NCBI GenBank assembly: GCA_949752735.1
Contig: OX457053.1
Span: 8,364,813 to 8,428,812, forward strand
Reading direction: 5' to 3'
Length of the DNA stretch: 64,000 nucleotides
Origin: Lumbricus terrestris
Lineage: Eukaryota > Annelida > Clitellata > Crassiclitellata > Lumbricidae
Below are positions 1 through 11,600 of this stretch, piece after piece. Position 1 is the first letter of the stretch. Each line of letters begins with the position of its first letter. Position numbers and translations under genes: made by a program. Under the pieces are notes generated by a model that ran no database searches, was not told where the DNA came from, and was given only the letters and a program-made list of their open reading frames with translations.

Positions 1-560
1 GACACATTTCATCCGTTAACAACCAGAGGCTGCAGACAAAGGTTCTGAACAACAGATGCTCAATTTCATCTCCCTGACTGCACATTGGCACCGCATCCAG
101 CATCGGCTGCATCAGTATCAGCATCATTTGACCTTTGGCAACATCGTCCCTGTGTCGCTGTTGCAGCCTCCTATTGACGCCGATAACAATTGATCCGCAT
201 CATCATTGTCCGTCTGCATCTCTCTGTCTGTCTGTCTGTCTGCCACATTGTATCGTATTGCATTGTATTATTCAAACATTTATGAAGCGCGCCTCGAGTC
301 AGGTCAGCCTTGTGCTCGTAAATAATGTCTCTGCCTCTGGTTTGGATCTCTGTCCCTGTCTCTGCCTCTGTCACTGTTCCTGTCTCTGTTTCTGTCACTG
401 TCTCTGTCTCTGTCACTGCCTCTGCCTCTGTCTCTGTCTCTGTCCCTGTCTCTGTCTCTGTCTCTGTCTCTTTGTCTGGGTCTTTCGTTCTATCAGAAAG
501 CAATAACCATTCTAGCCTATTGTCATAATTTTATTATGGTTTCTAGAACAGATCATTATT
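1..560. repeat. Degenerate CTGTCT/TCTGCC simple repeat
   Basis: From about 210 to 480 the plus strand is a run of CTGTCT, CTGCCT and CTGTCC hexamers. Open frames here on both strands are by-products of the repeat. No gene or mobile element is visible in the first 130 bases. Confidence 0.8.
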
Positions 561-647
561 TATGCCTAAGCCTACATATTCATGAACACTGTGCATATTC
601 ATAAGCGTTTTGGCTGTTCATGAACGTATTGCATATTCATGAAATGC

Positions 648-822
<175 letters not shown>

Positions 823-1250
823 TAACCAATAGTTAGTAATGAAGTCCCTAAGGGATAAAAAAAATTTAAATAAAAATAAAAATAAAATAATAATGAACGA
901 CGTGCATATTCGTGAGCATGATGTTGTCGTTTACCGTGTGCGTCCCTGTAGTACGCGTGCGTTATGCTTCGGAATCGTTCTTGTCCAGCGGTGTCCCAGA
1001 TCTGAAAAGAATGAACGGAAAATCCTCATGAGACGAAATCCATCTTAATTTCTGACAGTTGTTTAAAATCAATCTACAGAACCATTCTCCTTCGTTTTCC
1101 AGTATATACGGTGATTCTCCGCGCTGGGTAAAACCTGGAAAGATCGCGCGTAGGGCTACACTCTGTCGTGGCACGGGCTCAAAGACCATTCATTGCTCCA
1201 TGTGGAATGCACCATCACCATCATTGGGAATTGGGATGCATATCATGCTG

Positions 1251-1510
1251 CAGTGGCGTAGACAAGAGGGGTTTCGGGAGTTAACCCTCCCCCATTGGCC
1301 TGGGGTAAAAGTTTTTTGAAAGGTTATTTATCCACTTAAATAAGAAAACACAAAACAATTACTTGCAGTAACAAATTATTGTTTTTCTTACTTTATTCCC
1401 TTTTTTACTTTATTCCCTTTTTATTTACTGTAATACTGTTGAATTGATGTCAGAAAGGACATCCGGCCAGGCAAAAAAACCCACATCATAAATTCCTTGC
1501 TACGCCACTT
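1251..1510. mobile_element. Probable hAT-type MITE
   Basis: The ends are inverted repeats: CAGTGGCGTAGACAAGAGGG on the left, and on the right, read on the minus strand, AAGTGGCGTAGCAAGGAA. CAGTGGCG ends are typical of non-autonomous hAT elements (family knowledge). TGCATAT occurs near both ends, but not at exactly the same distance, so the target duplication is not clean. The interior is AT-rich and non-coding. Confidence 0.6.
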
Positions 1511-2109
1511 TGCATATGTCTGGGCTTCCCTCGTATCCTCTCCATCTCTCATGCCGTTTCTTCCCCCAGAGCTTCTGTGCAGGAAGCGCCTCGGAATAGC
1601 CTAAGCTGCGAAAGGCGCTCAATAAATTTCTAGATACAATACGATATTAATTTCAACATGGAAATGCTCCTCAAACAAAAGAGTCGCGCAGATGTGTAAG
1701 AAGAATTATTGAGATCGGAACAGATTGTGGAGGATTAGAATCGGATGGAATAACAGGAGATGGAAAGGGACCCAGTTTTTTTGCTATGGTGGTCGGTAAC
1801 CATAGCGATAATTCATCGTTATCGGTGGAAACCATGGCAACGAGCGCCCTTTTGCCTCCCCTGCGCGCAGCTGAAACCCAGCGATCCTTTCAAGCGAGCA
1901 GAAAGAACATTAGACATTTATAGGGTTTTGTCCGGATGTATTTCCATCACGCCAGTGCAGGCGAGAAGTCCAGACTGGGAAAACTATCGATAAATTACTT
2001 GAACGATACTTAGACCGACAACAAAATGACCACAGAAGTGATTCACAGGAAGAATTTAGGCTCCACAGGAATACACAGGGATGTGATGTTTTGTGGCTTC
2101 TATAGTCAT

Positions 2110-2495
2110 TGGCTCATTCATTCATTTATTCATTCATTCATTCGCTCATTCATTCATTCATTCGTTTGTTCGTTCGTTTGTTCGTTCATTCATTCATTCG
2201 TTCGTTCGTTCATTCATTCATTCGTTCCTTCATTCATTCATTCGTTCATTCATTTATTCATTCATTCATTCATTCATTCGTTCGTTCATTCATTCATTTA
2301 TTTATTCATTCACTCATTCATTCATTCATTCATTCGTTCATTCTTTCATTCGTTCATTCATTCATTCATTCAATCATCCATTTGTTCATTCATTCATTCA
2401 TTCATTCATTCATTCAATCATCCATTCATTCGTTCATTCATTCATTCGTTCATTCACTCATTCATTTATTCATACATTCATTCATGCATGTATGT
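2110..2495. repeat. (ATTC)n microsatellite with GTTC/ATTT variants
   Basis: About 385 bp of tetranucleotide ATTC with interspersed GTTC units. All three plus-strand frames stay open (IHSF-type repeats), which explains the long ORFs here; they are not genes. Confidence 0.93.
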
Positions 2496-2574
2496 GGAAC
2501 ATTCATATTGGGAATCTATCAAGAACCATATTCTATAGTAAGTCTCTATTATAGTCGAGGTAGAGTAGAGCAGG

Positions 2575-2765
2575 GCTTGTTTTAAGGAATTTTTACAACT
2601 GCACGACACCATTTTTTCACTTCCCATAATTATTCTCCATGGTAAAAGTTTTTTTCCAATCGGATGACAATGAACTTTTTGACTATTGCTACACAAAAAA
2701 TACTTTTTACAACTGTACAAATTCATTCAGAACTGCTCTTTATGTGTAGAACAGCGCACTGAAAA
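2575..2765. repeat. Dispersed repeat, copy A
   Basis: Shares ordered blocks with 52,315-52,500: AACTGCACGACACC against AACTGCACTGCCCC, CTCCATGG, ACAACTGTACAAATTCATT against ACAGCTGCACAAGTTCATT, and a final TAGAACWGCRCACT. The CTGCAC and GTGCAG motifs at the two ends suggest degenerate inverted ends. Class unknown. Confidence 0.45.
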
Positions 2766-2892
2766 CCCTTTAGTAGAGATTAAAATCAAACCTTGGATTA
2801 ATTTTAGTAATCCGAGGGCACGGCTATCCAGCGCACATCATCAACCTGATAGCTGAGCTGTATAGCAAGCAGACGGCAAAGGTTGAAGGCAA

Positions 2893-3080
2893 GGGCACGG
2901 CGGTGTACTATGTTCGTTGCCTTGCAGCCGGAGGGTTCCAGGTTCGAATCCACCTCAAGCCGCCGCGCAATTGCCCGTGCGCTTCGGCGTGAAACTCTGA
3001 TGCAGTGTCCGCGTTGTAGCAGGGAGCGCCTCTGAGTAAAGAGCTTGAAGGGGCGCTATATCAAATGCGAGAAACAAATT
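2893..3080 (+). mobile_element. tRNA-headed SINE (older copy)
   Basis: The head carries GGCGGTGTACTATG (A-box-like) and GGTTCGAATCC, a perfect tRNA-type B box, then the shared body GTGCGCTTCGGCGTGAAACTC and the tail GAGCGCCTCTGAGTA...GGGGCGCTATAT. It has diverged from the young copy at 62,612. Confidence 0.85.
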
Positions 3081-3494
3081 TAAATAACATAATCCTGGAT
3101 GAGGATCCTGCTCAGAAATTCTAAAATGGACATCAGAGAAGTGTAATCTTGCCAGCAGCATTTCCATGGAAATCCTGTCGAGTTTTAACGATATAATAAT
3201 AATTATATATGATGTGCTGCACGCATGAAATGATCACTCAAGATGGCAGTCTGTTAATCCAATTAAGCCTGTTGTGTTTTGCCTGTTCTTTTGCAAGTAG
3301 GCCTATAACCAGAACTTCACGGCGAGGATTAATCTCAATAATTATGTTTGATGGTTATCATTAAATGCTTCTTTTACAGTCCATAATCGCGGCACATGGT
3401 AAATTAAGACACGCAGTTGTGCAGGTATAGCCTATATGACTGTATATAGTATAATGATAGGCCAATATGCATGTAGCGAGGCCGTGAGACTCAC

Positions 3495-3536
3495 CTGAAG
3501 TTTAACTTTAAAGTCATCGACGGAGACGACTTTGTT
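3495..3536 (-). CDS. Rab26/37-like GTPase, exon 3 (partial gene)
   Basis: The 42-bp exon reads NKVVSVDDFKVKLQ on the minus strand. It is bounded by a TTGCAG acceptor (high-coordinate side) and a GTGAGT donor, phase 0 at both ends. This is the strand after switch I of Rab26/Rab37, whose human members read NKVVTVDGVRVKLQ and similar (family knowledge). It joins in frame to the exon at 12,606-12,716. The next exon, which should carry the WDTAGQERF motif, was not found in the remaining 3.5 kb and presumably lies left of the window. The intron between this exon and exon 2 is about 9 kb and contains the foldback element. Confidence 0.8.
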
Positions 3537-3604
3537 CTGCAATTGTACAACATTCATAGACTATTATTTGTAGAATTAAAATTTACCAACTGATTATTTA
3601 TATA

Positions 3605-3725
3605 TGTATTGTATCTCACCATTTATAAAGCGCTTTTCGCAACAAGAGGCTTTCAGAAGCGCTTCCAGTGCATTCAACCCCTAGAGAAAAGGCATGTTTT
3701 TAGACGAGAGAAAGACGAGGAAATA
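3605..3725 (-). mobile_element. CR1/L2-like LINE or SINE 3' tail fragment
   Basis: Reads CATTTATAAAGCGCTTTTCG...AGAAGCGCTTCCAGTG on the plus strand, the reverse of the RGCGCTWTATAAATG tail found many times in this window. Confidence 0.5.
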
Positions 3726-3757
3726 AATAAATAAATATAATATCAAGTGTATTTAAT

Positions 3758-3812
3758 ACACACACAGTGTCACACACACACACACACAAAGACACACACA
3801 CACACACAACGA
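3758..3812. repeat. (CA)n microsatellite
   Basis: Interrupted CACA dinucleotide run with a GACACA break. Confidence 0.85.
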
Positions 3813-4477
3813 TACACATATAAATTGGTCTTTGATGGTTTACAACTTTACGTCTATTTCTAACCAAGTCGAAGATTCCGCATGTTTAATTGCGATGCAA
3901 ATATTACAGTGAGAAAAACATAGATAGCGGATGCACACAAGCGCTTGCATAGACCCTATACACACGAAGAAAGAATGACAGACAGACATACAGACAGATA
4001 CAGAGAGAGACACACAATGGTTGGAAAGATGAACGGATGGAAAGAAGCAGCAAGGCGGGTAAACCGGTAAAGGAAAAATCAAGTCAGTAGGTGGGCGGAA
4101 GGAAGCAATCCTGCAATCGAGTGAGTGTGTGGATGTCAAGAGACTAATGGACATGGTGGTCCGTGTAGTGGAAGAAGGTCACCTTGGAAAGTCTTGCGAC
4201 GATAATTCGACGGAAGGAGTCTGACACTGGCATGGAAACGACCTCTGTTGGATAGAGGTCATCATTCATTTCAACGAAATTCATTTAATCCAAGGGATGG
4301 GTCGCGACTCGTATACAGGAGCAGATGGTGTTGCCGGGTGTTTTACACAGACATACGTAGAGACACAGAGACACAGACAGACAGACAAAGAGACAGACAG
4401 ACAGACAGACTGACAGACAAATAGAACAGGCAGATGATTGGCATCATCAACTCACTGTAAAACCGTAGAGACCCAAA

Positions 4478-4620
4478 TAGACATACATACATACATACAT
4501 ACATACATACATACATACATACATACATACATACATACATACATACATACATACATACATACATACATACATACATACATACATACATACATACATACAT
4601 ACATACATACATACATACAT
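4478..4620. repeat. (CATA)n microsatellite at the left edge of the foldback element
   Basis: A 143-bp pure CATA run that ends exactly where the inverted repeat starts. The right edge of the element is followed by ATACATACATAC (12,316 on), so the element appears to have entered this microsatellite. Confidence 0.95.
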
Positions 4621-4659
4621 AGTAGGGGGAATAGGCAGGTAGTAATCCACCCACGTGAC

Positions 4660-4870
4660 CAGTGACGTCATCGGGGTCAAGGTCAAGGTCATGGCCAAGG
4701 TCAAGGTCATATTAATTAGGTCACATTAATTAGGGCATATTAATTAGGTCAAATTAATTAGGTCAAATTAACGGGGTCACGCTAATTAGCTAAATTAATT
4801 AGGTCATATCAATTATATTATATTAATTAATAATAATTAGAATTTATTAATTATATCAATTATCGAACCC
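4660..4870. repeat. Subterminal TCAAGGTCA / TTAATTAGGTCA array (left arm)
   Basis: Just inside the tip come CACGTGACC and TGACGTCA, then GGTCAAGGTCAAGGTCATGG, then about eight spaced copies of TTAATTAGGTCA and variants. AGGTCA is the nuclear-receptor half site and TTAATTA a homeodomain-type core (established motifs). The same array is mirrored at about 12,060-12,275. Functional binding is not shown. Confidence 0.75.
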
Positions 4871-5159
4871 TAATTAGCTGCGTAAGCCCCACTCCGACCA
4901 GAAATGACTCATCGGAAGTGTCGCAGGGCATTATGGGAGCTGCACTGGCTTCCACTCCTCGACACCCTCCCCACAATTCATTCAAATTTCATATCATCAC
5001 TTGTAAATTGAACCCTACTTAGCCGCGCAAGGCCCACATCAACCCTAAATGACTCAGCATATACTCTCACCCTCCACAACCTTCAACCTCACCCTCCTTT
5101 CCACCCCTCCCCCACCCACAATTAATCATTTTGCATACAAGGCCGACTCAAGCAGACAG

Positions 5160-5965
5160 CAGCGAACCCTAGAGAGCGACCAATCAGAAGGATAGATCCC
5201 ATAGGCATGGCATCTTTCACCATCCACAGCATTCAACCTCACCCTCCAACCCTCCATTCCACCCCGCCCCACCCACAAATATTCATTTTACACACAAGAG
5301 CTGACCATTATGGAAGCTTCGAACCCTAGAGAGCGACCAATCAGAAGGCTAGACCCCATAGGCATGGCATCTTTCACCCGCCACATCCTTTCACCTCACC
5401 CTCCAACCCTCCATTCCACCCCTCCCCACCCACAAATAGATATTTTACACACAAGAGCTGAACATTATGGAAGCGAGAAACTTAGAGAGCGGACAATCAG
5501 AAGGATAGATCCCATAGGCATGGCATCTCTCATCCTCCACAGCATTCAACCTCACCCTCCAACCATCCATTCCACCCCTCCCCACTCACAAATATTCATT
5601 TTACACACAAGAGCTGGGCAATCAGAAAGCGAGAAACTTAGAGAGGGCGCAAACAGAAGGCTAGATTCCATAGTCATGGCATCTTTCACCCTCCCCAGCA
5701 TTCAACCTCACCCTCCAACCCTCCATTCCACCCTCCCCACCCACAAATATGCATTTTACACACAAGGACTGCACAAGCATGAAGCTTCGAACCCTAGAGA
5801 GCGACCAATCAGGAGGATAGGTCCCATAGGCATGGCATCTCTCAGCCTCCACAGCATTCAACCTCACCCTCCAACCCTCCATTCTACCCTCCCCACCCAC
5901 AAATATTCATTTTACACACAAGAGCTGGCCAATCAGAAAGCGAGAAACCTAGTGAGCGACCATTC
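5160..5965. repeat. About 157-bp tandem repeat, five to six units (left arm)
   Basis: Units begin near 5,173, 5,331, 5,490, 5,645, 5,799 and 5,956 with GAGCGACCAATCAGAAGG, and contain CATAGGCATGGCATC, CATTCAACCTCACCCTCCAA and CATTTTACACACAAGAGCTG. The mirror copy lies at about 10,970-11,775. A 250-residue ORF (5,310-6,062) runs through the units but is repetitive and duplicated in the other arm. Confidence 0.88.
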
Positions 5966-6309
5966 AGAAGGCGAGAAATCCTATCCACATTCCACCACAC
6001 CCTCCAAACCTCCATGCCTTCACGCCAAATACACAAATTTGACTTACATGTATAAAATTTAAGCCTCCAGCAACAGCTAAAACCTACGCACGAACCCTTC
6101 AGAAGAATATAATTCATACATATGTACCAAAAATATCAGCAATTTTCGTCATTTTATTCGAAAATATGTATATAACAGCAATAAATACAATTAAATTATA
6201 CTAAATTATGACAATTATTCAGATTTTGTTACAATACTAAGCAAACTATAGCAGACAAGCGCCATTTTCTTATATATTTCTTCTATATTTCTTACATTTC
6301 AAGCAAGTA

Positions 6310-7130
6310 CAAACCCAAAAACCGAAGAAACGCTCAGCCTTCCTTTCGGAAGATGGTAACATTTCTTACTTCCTTGCATCCACGAACTCAAAAACTTAAG
6401 AAAATTGCACCGTCCACTCCCAAGATGCTGCCATTTCTAACTTTCTTGCACACACAAACTCAAAAACTGACGAATCCTGCAACCGCCATTTTGGAAGATG
6501 GCAATATTTCTTACTTCCTTGCACATTCGAACTCAAAAACCGACGAATCGCTCAGCCTTCCTTTCGGAATATGGCGCCATTTCTAACTTTCTTGCATACA
6601 CGAACTCAAAAACCGACGAATACTTCATCCTTCCACTTCCAATATGATAACATTTCCCAATTCCTTGTACACGAAAACTCAAAAACTTAAGAACCTTACA
6701 ACATTTCACTCCCAATATGGCGAAATTTCTAACTTTCTTGCACACACGAACTCAAAAACCGACGAATACTTCAACCTTCCACTCCCAAGATGGTGCCATT
6801 TCTAACTTTCTTGCATACACGAACTCAAAAACCGACGAATACTTCAACCTTCCACTCCCAAGATGGTGACATTTCTCAATTTCTTGCACACGAAAACTCA
6901 AAAACTTAAGAACCTTGCAACATTTCACGCCCAAGATGGCGAAATTTCTAACTTTCTTGCACACACGAACTCAAAAACCGACGAATACTTCAACCTTCCA
7001 ATTCCAAGATGGCGATATTTCTAACTTTCTTGCGAACACAAACTCAAAAACCGACAAATACTTCAACCTTTCACGTCCAAGATGGTGACATTTCTTACTT
7101 CCTTGCACACAGAAACACAAAAATCGATGA
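6310..7130. repeat. About 73-bp tandem repeat with CCAAGATGGCG cores (left arm)
   Basis: Roughly eleven units of TTTCTAACTTTCTTGCACAC, then GAACTCAAAAACCGACGAAT, then CCAAGATGGYG. The AAGATGGCG core resembles the YY1 site (established motif). Mirrored at about 9,805-10,625. Confidence 0.85.
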
Positions 7131-7565
7131 ATTGGGCAGCAGTGCTATCAACCGGAGGCAACATGGCCACCTTTCTACATCATACACACAAACACACACA
7201 CACATACACACACACACACGCACACATACACAGCATTTCTTACAAGTCTAAGTCCAAATATCACATATACGCATCTTTCATTTCACAAGATGTCGCATCT
7301 TCACGCTTTCATACACATACACATGAAACCAAAAGCCATGGAAACACACAAGCTTCAAATCCCTAGGTGGCGCACTTGCAGCATTTATCAAAAATGAACA
7401 AACTTCTGCTCGCAAGGTGGCACCCGCGCAACTTTTCCAGCCCGAACATGATCAAATAACTAATACATACAGCAGTTCTCATACACGTAAGTACATCTAT
7501 CACACACAAACAACTTTCCCACTACAAGATAATGCACGCTCAATCTTTAACACACACGCGCACAC

Positions 7566-7597
<32 letters not shown>

Positions 7598-8288
7598 GAG
7601 AACTCTTAAAATTTCTAAGTTACAGATATATACTTTGTACAATTTTTTCTAAATTAAGGTAGTAAAGACATACGAAACTGTGAAGAATGTAATATGTATA
7701 AGGCAATTGCACGAAATTCATAGCTACAAAGTATCAGGAATTGAACATTGGCACAGGCAAAATGATAAGTATGATAGTTGCGCGAGCGAATAGGACTTGG
7801 ATTTTTCGAAATATTTCAAAGTCAGACGCGTAATATTACCAATATACGATTTCAAACAGGCAAATTTACTAAGTATGAAATGCAGGAATTGCATGAGGAA
7901 CGTTGTAAGATGCAAAGCGTGGGGTGGGGAGAGGGACACATTCTTCAGTTTGTGGAAACAAAGGTGTTCATTGTTTGCAATATGACAGCAATTTTGATAA
8001 AGTTAGGTTTGCAGGAAGTGCATTACATGGCTTTTTAGGGTTGAGTGTGTTAAGTTGGCGAAATATGGAGTGGGGGAGAGTGTGCAGGCTTAGATTTTAC
8101 GGAAACAAAAGCTGTGACGCACATGTGATGAGTCATCGATTTCAGCAAAGTACGATTATAGCGAGCGAAGAATGCGAGTTAGGGTTGCGAGCATCATATT
8201 ACAAGTTGAATTAGGTGTAGCGAACACGTGCTACTTGGTCGAAACCTGCGTTCGACAAATCGAAAATGCTAAGTTCCTAAATTTTTGC

Positions 8289-8660
8289 AGGGCAAATTCG
8301 CGCGGCGGCGGCACCTTTCGTGTGCTGTGGCGGCGGCGGCGCTGCGCCCCGACCCTCACGGGCGACTTCGGCTCCAGCGGCGAGGCGACGGATGCGACAG
8401 GCACTCCCAATCGATCGTGCTTTGACTCGTATGAAGCTAAAGTCTTATGCGTATTGTGGGTTATGGAAATTATTGAAAGATTTGTGTCGGGGCGTATTCG
8501 ACTTTAGCTTGTACGAATCAAGGCTTGATCTAATTGGGAGCGCATGCCTCAGCCGTCGCCACGCAGCAGGATTCGAAGTCGCACGAGAGGGTCGGGGCGC
8601 AGCGCCGCCGCCGCCACAGCACACGAAAGGTGCCGCCGCCGCGCGAATTTGCCCTGCAAA
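8289..8660. other. GC-rich centre and loop of the foldback element
   Basis: GCGCGGCGGCGGCACC and its complement face each other at about 8,298 and 8,630. The innermost stem (about 8,380-8,443 against 8,501-8,565) pairs only imperfectly, by eye about 70 percent, unlike the outer arms. The loop, 8,444-8,500, is unique. No convincing gene. Confidence 0.8.
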
Positions 8661-11600
8661 AATTTAGGAACTTAGCATTTTCGATTTGTCGAACGCAGGT
8701 TTCGACCAAGTAGCGCGTGTTCGCTACACCTAATTCAACTTGTAATATGATGCTCGCAACCCTAACTCGCATTCTTCGCTCGCTATAATCGTACTTTGCT
8801 GAAATCGATGACTCATCACATGTGCGTCACAGCTTTTGTTTCCGTAAAATCTAAGCCTGCACACTCTCCCCCACTCCATATTTCGCCAACTTAACACACT
8901 CAACCCTAAAAAGCCATGTAATGCACTTCCTGCAAACCTAACTTTATCAAAATTGCTGTCATATGGCAAACAATGAACACCTTTGTTTCCACAAACTGAA
9001 GAATGTGTCCCTCTCCCCACCCCACGCTTTGCATCTTACAACGTTCCTCATGCAATTCCTGCATTTCATACTTAGTAAATTTGCCTGTTTGAAATCGTAT
9101 ATTGGTAATATTACGCGTCTGACTTTGAAATATTTCGAAAAATCCAAGTCCTATTCGCTCGCGCAACTATCATACTTATCATTTTGCCTGTGCCAATGTT
9201 CAATTCCTGATACTTTGTAGCTATGAATTTCGTGCAATTGCCTTATACATATTACATTCTTCACAGTTTCGTATGTCTTTACTACCTTAATTTAGAAAAA
9301 ATTGTACAAAGTATATATCTGTAACTTAGAAATTTTAAGAGTTCTCGTGTGTGTGTGTGTGTGTGTGCGTGTGTGTGTGCGTGTGTGTTAAAGATTGAGC
9401 GTGCATTATCTTGTAGTGGGAAAGTTGTTTGTGTGTGATAGATGTACTTACGTGTATGAGAACTGCTGTATGTATTAGTTATTTGATCATGTTCGGGCTG
9501 GAAAAGTTGCGCGGGCGCCACCTTGCGAGCAGAAGTTTGTTCATTTTTGATAAATGCTGCAAGTGCGCCACCTAGAGATTTGAAGCTTGTGTGTTTCCAT
9601 GGCTTTTGGTTTCATGTGTATGTGTATGAAAGCGTGAAGATGCGACATCTTGTGAAATGAAAGATGCGTATATGTGATATTTGGACTTAGACTTGTAAGA
9701 AATGCTGTGTATGTGTGCGTGTGTGTGTGTATGTGTGTGTGTGTTTGTGTGTATGATGTAGAAAGGTGGCCATGTTGCCTCCGGTTGATAGCACTGCTGC
9801 CCAATTCATCGATTTTTGTGTTTCTGTGTGCAAGGAAGTAAGAAATGTCACCATCTTGGACGTGAAAGGTTGAAGTATTTGTCGGTTTTTGAGTTTGTGT
9901 TCGCAAGAAAGTTAGAAATATCGCCATCTTGGAATTGGAAGGTTGAAGTATTCGTCGGTTTTTGAGTTCGTGTGTGCAAGAAAGTTAGAAATTTCGCCAT
10001 CTTGGGCGTGAAATGTTGCAAGGTTCTTAAGTTTTTGAGTTTTCGTGTGCAAGAAATTGAGAAATGTCACCATCTTGGGAGTGGAAGGTTGAAGTATTCG
10101 TCGGTTTTTGAGTTCGTGTATGCAAGAAAGTTAGAAATGGCACCATCTTGGGAGTGGAAGGTTGAAGTATTCGTCGGTTTTTGAGTTCGTGTGTGCAAGA
10201 AAGTTAGAAATTTCGCCATATTGGGAGTGAAATGTTGTAAGGTTCTTAAGTTTTTGAGTTTTCGTGTACAAGGAATTGGGAAATGTTATCATATTGGAAG
10301 TGGAAGGATGAAGTATTCGTCGGTTTTTGAGTTCGTGTATGCAAGAAAGTTAGAAATGGCGCCATATTCCGAAAGGAAGGCTGAGCGATTCGTCGGTTTT
10401 TGAGTTCGAATGTGCAAGGAAGTAAGAAATATTGCCATCTTCCAAAATGGCGGTTGCAGGATTCGTCAGTTTTTGAGTTTGTGTGTGCAAGAAAGTTAGA
10501 AATGGCAGCATCTTGGGAGTGGACGGTGCAATTTTCTTAAGTTTTTGAGTTCGTGGATGCAAGGAAGTAAGAAATGTTACCATCTTCCGAAAGGAAGGCT
10601 GAGCGTTTCTTCGGTTTTTGGGTTTGTACTTGCTTGAAATGTAAGAAATATAGAAGAAATATATAAGAAAATGGCGCTTGTCTGCTATAGTTTGCTTAGT
10701 ATTGTAACAAAATCTGAATAATTGTCATAATTTAGTATAATTTAATTGTATTTATTGCTGTTATATACATATTTTCGAATAAAATGACGAAAATTGCTGA
10801 TATTTTTGGTACATATGTATGAATTATATTCTTCTGAAGGGTTCGTGCGTAGGTTTTAGCTGTTGCTGGAGGCTTAAATTTTATACATGTAAGTCAAATT
10901 TGTGTATTTGGCGTGAAGGCATGGAGGTTTGGAGGGTGTGGTGGAATGTGGATAGGATTTCTCGCCTTCTGAATGGTCGCTCACTAGGTTTCTCGCTTTC
11001 TGATTGGCCAGCTCTTGTGTGTAAAATGAATATTTGTGGGTGGGGAGGGTAGAATGGAGGGTTGGAGGGTGAGGTTGAATGCTGTGGAGGCTGAGAGATG
11101 CCATGCCTATGGGACCTATCCTCCTGATTGGTCGCTCTCTAGGGTTCGAAGCTTCATGCTTGTGCAGTCCTTGTGTGTAAAATGCATATTTGTGGGTGGG
11201 GAGGGTGGAATGGAGGGTTGGAGGGTGAGGTTGAATGCTGGGGAGGGTGAAAGATGCCATGACTATGGAATCTAGCCTTCTGTTTGCGCCCTCTCTAAGT
11301 TTCTCGCTTTCTGATTGCCCAGCTCTTGTGTGTAAAATGAATATTTGTGAGTGGGGAGGGGTGGAATGGATGGTTGGAGGGTGAGGTTGAATGCTGTGGA
11401 GGATGAGAGATGCCATGCCTATGGGATCTATCCTTCTGATTGTCCGCTCTCTAAGTTTCTCGCTTCCATAATGTTCAGCTCTTGTGTGTAAAATATCTAT
11501 TTGTGGGTGGGGAGGGGTGGAATGGAGGGTTGGAGGGTGAGGTGAAAGGATGTGGCGGGTGAAAGATGCCATGCCTATGGGGTCTAGCCTTCTGATTGGT

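Noticed and set aside
2026..2585. Three overlapping ORFs of 150-170 codons
   Set aside because: All derive from the (ATTC)n repeat.
5310..6062. A 250-residue ORF in the left arm of the foldback element, with an identical one at 10,874-11,626 on the other strand
   Set aside because: It reads through a 157-bp tandem repeat, has repeat-driven composition and no family resemblance. The mirror copy follows from the palindrome.
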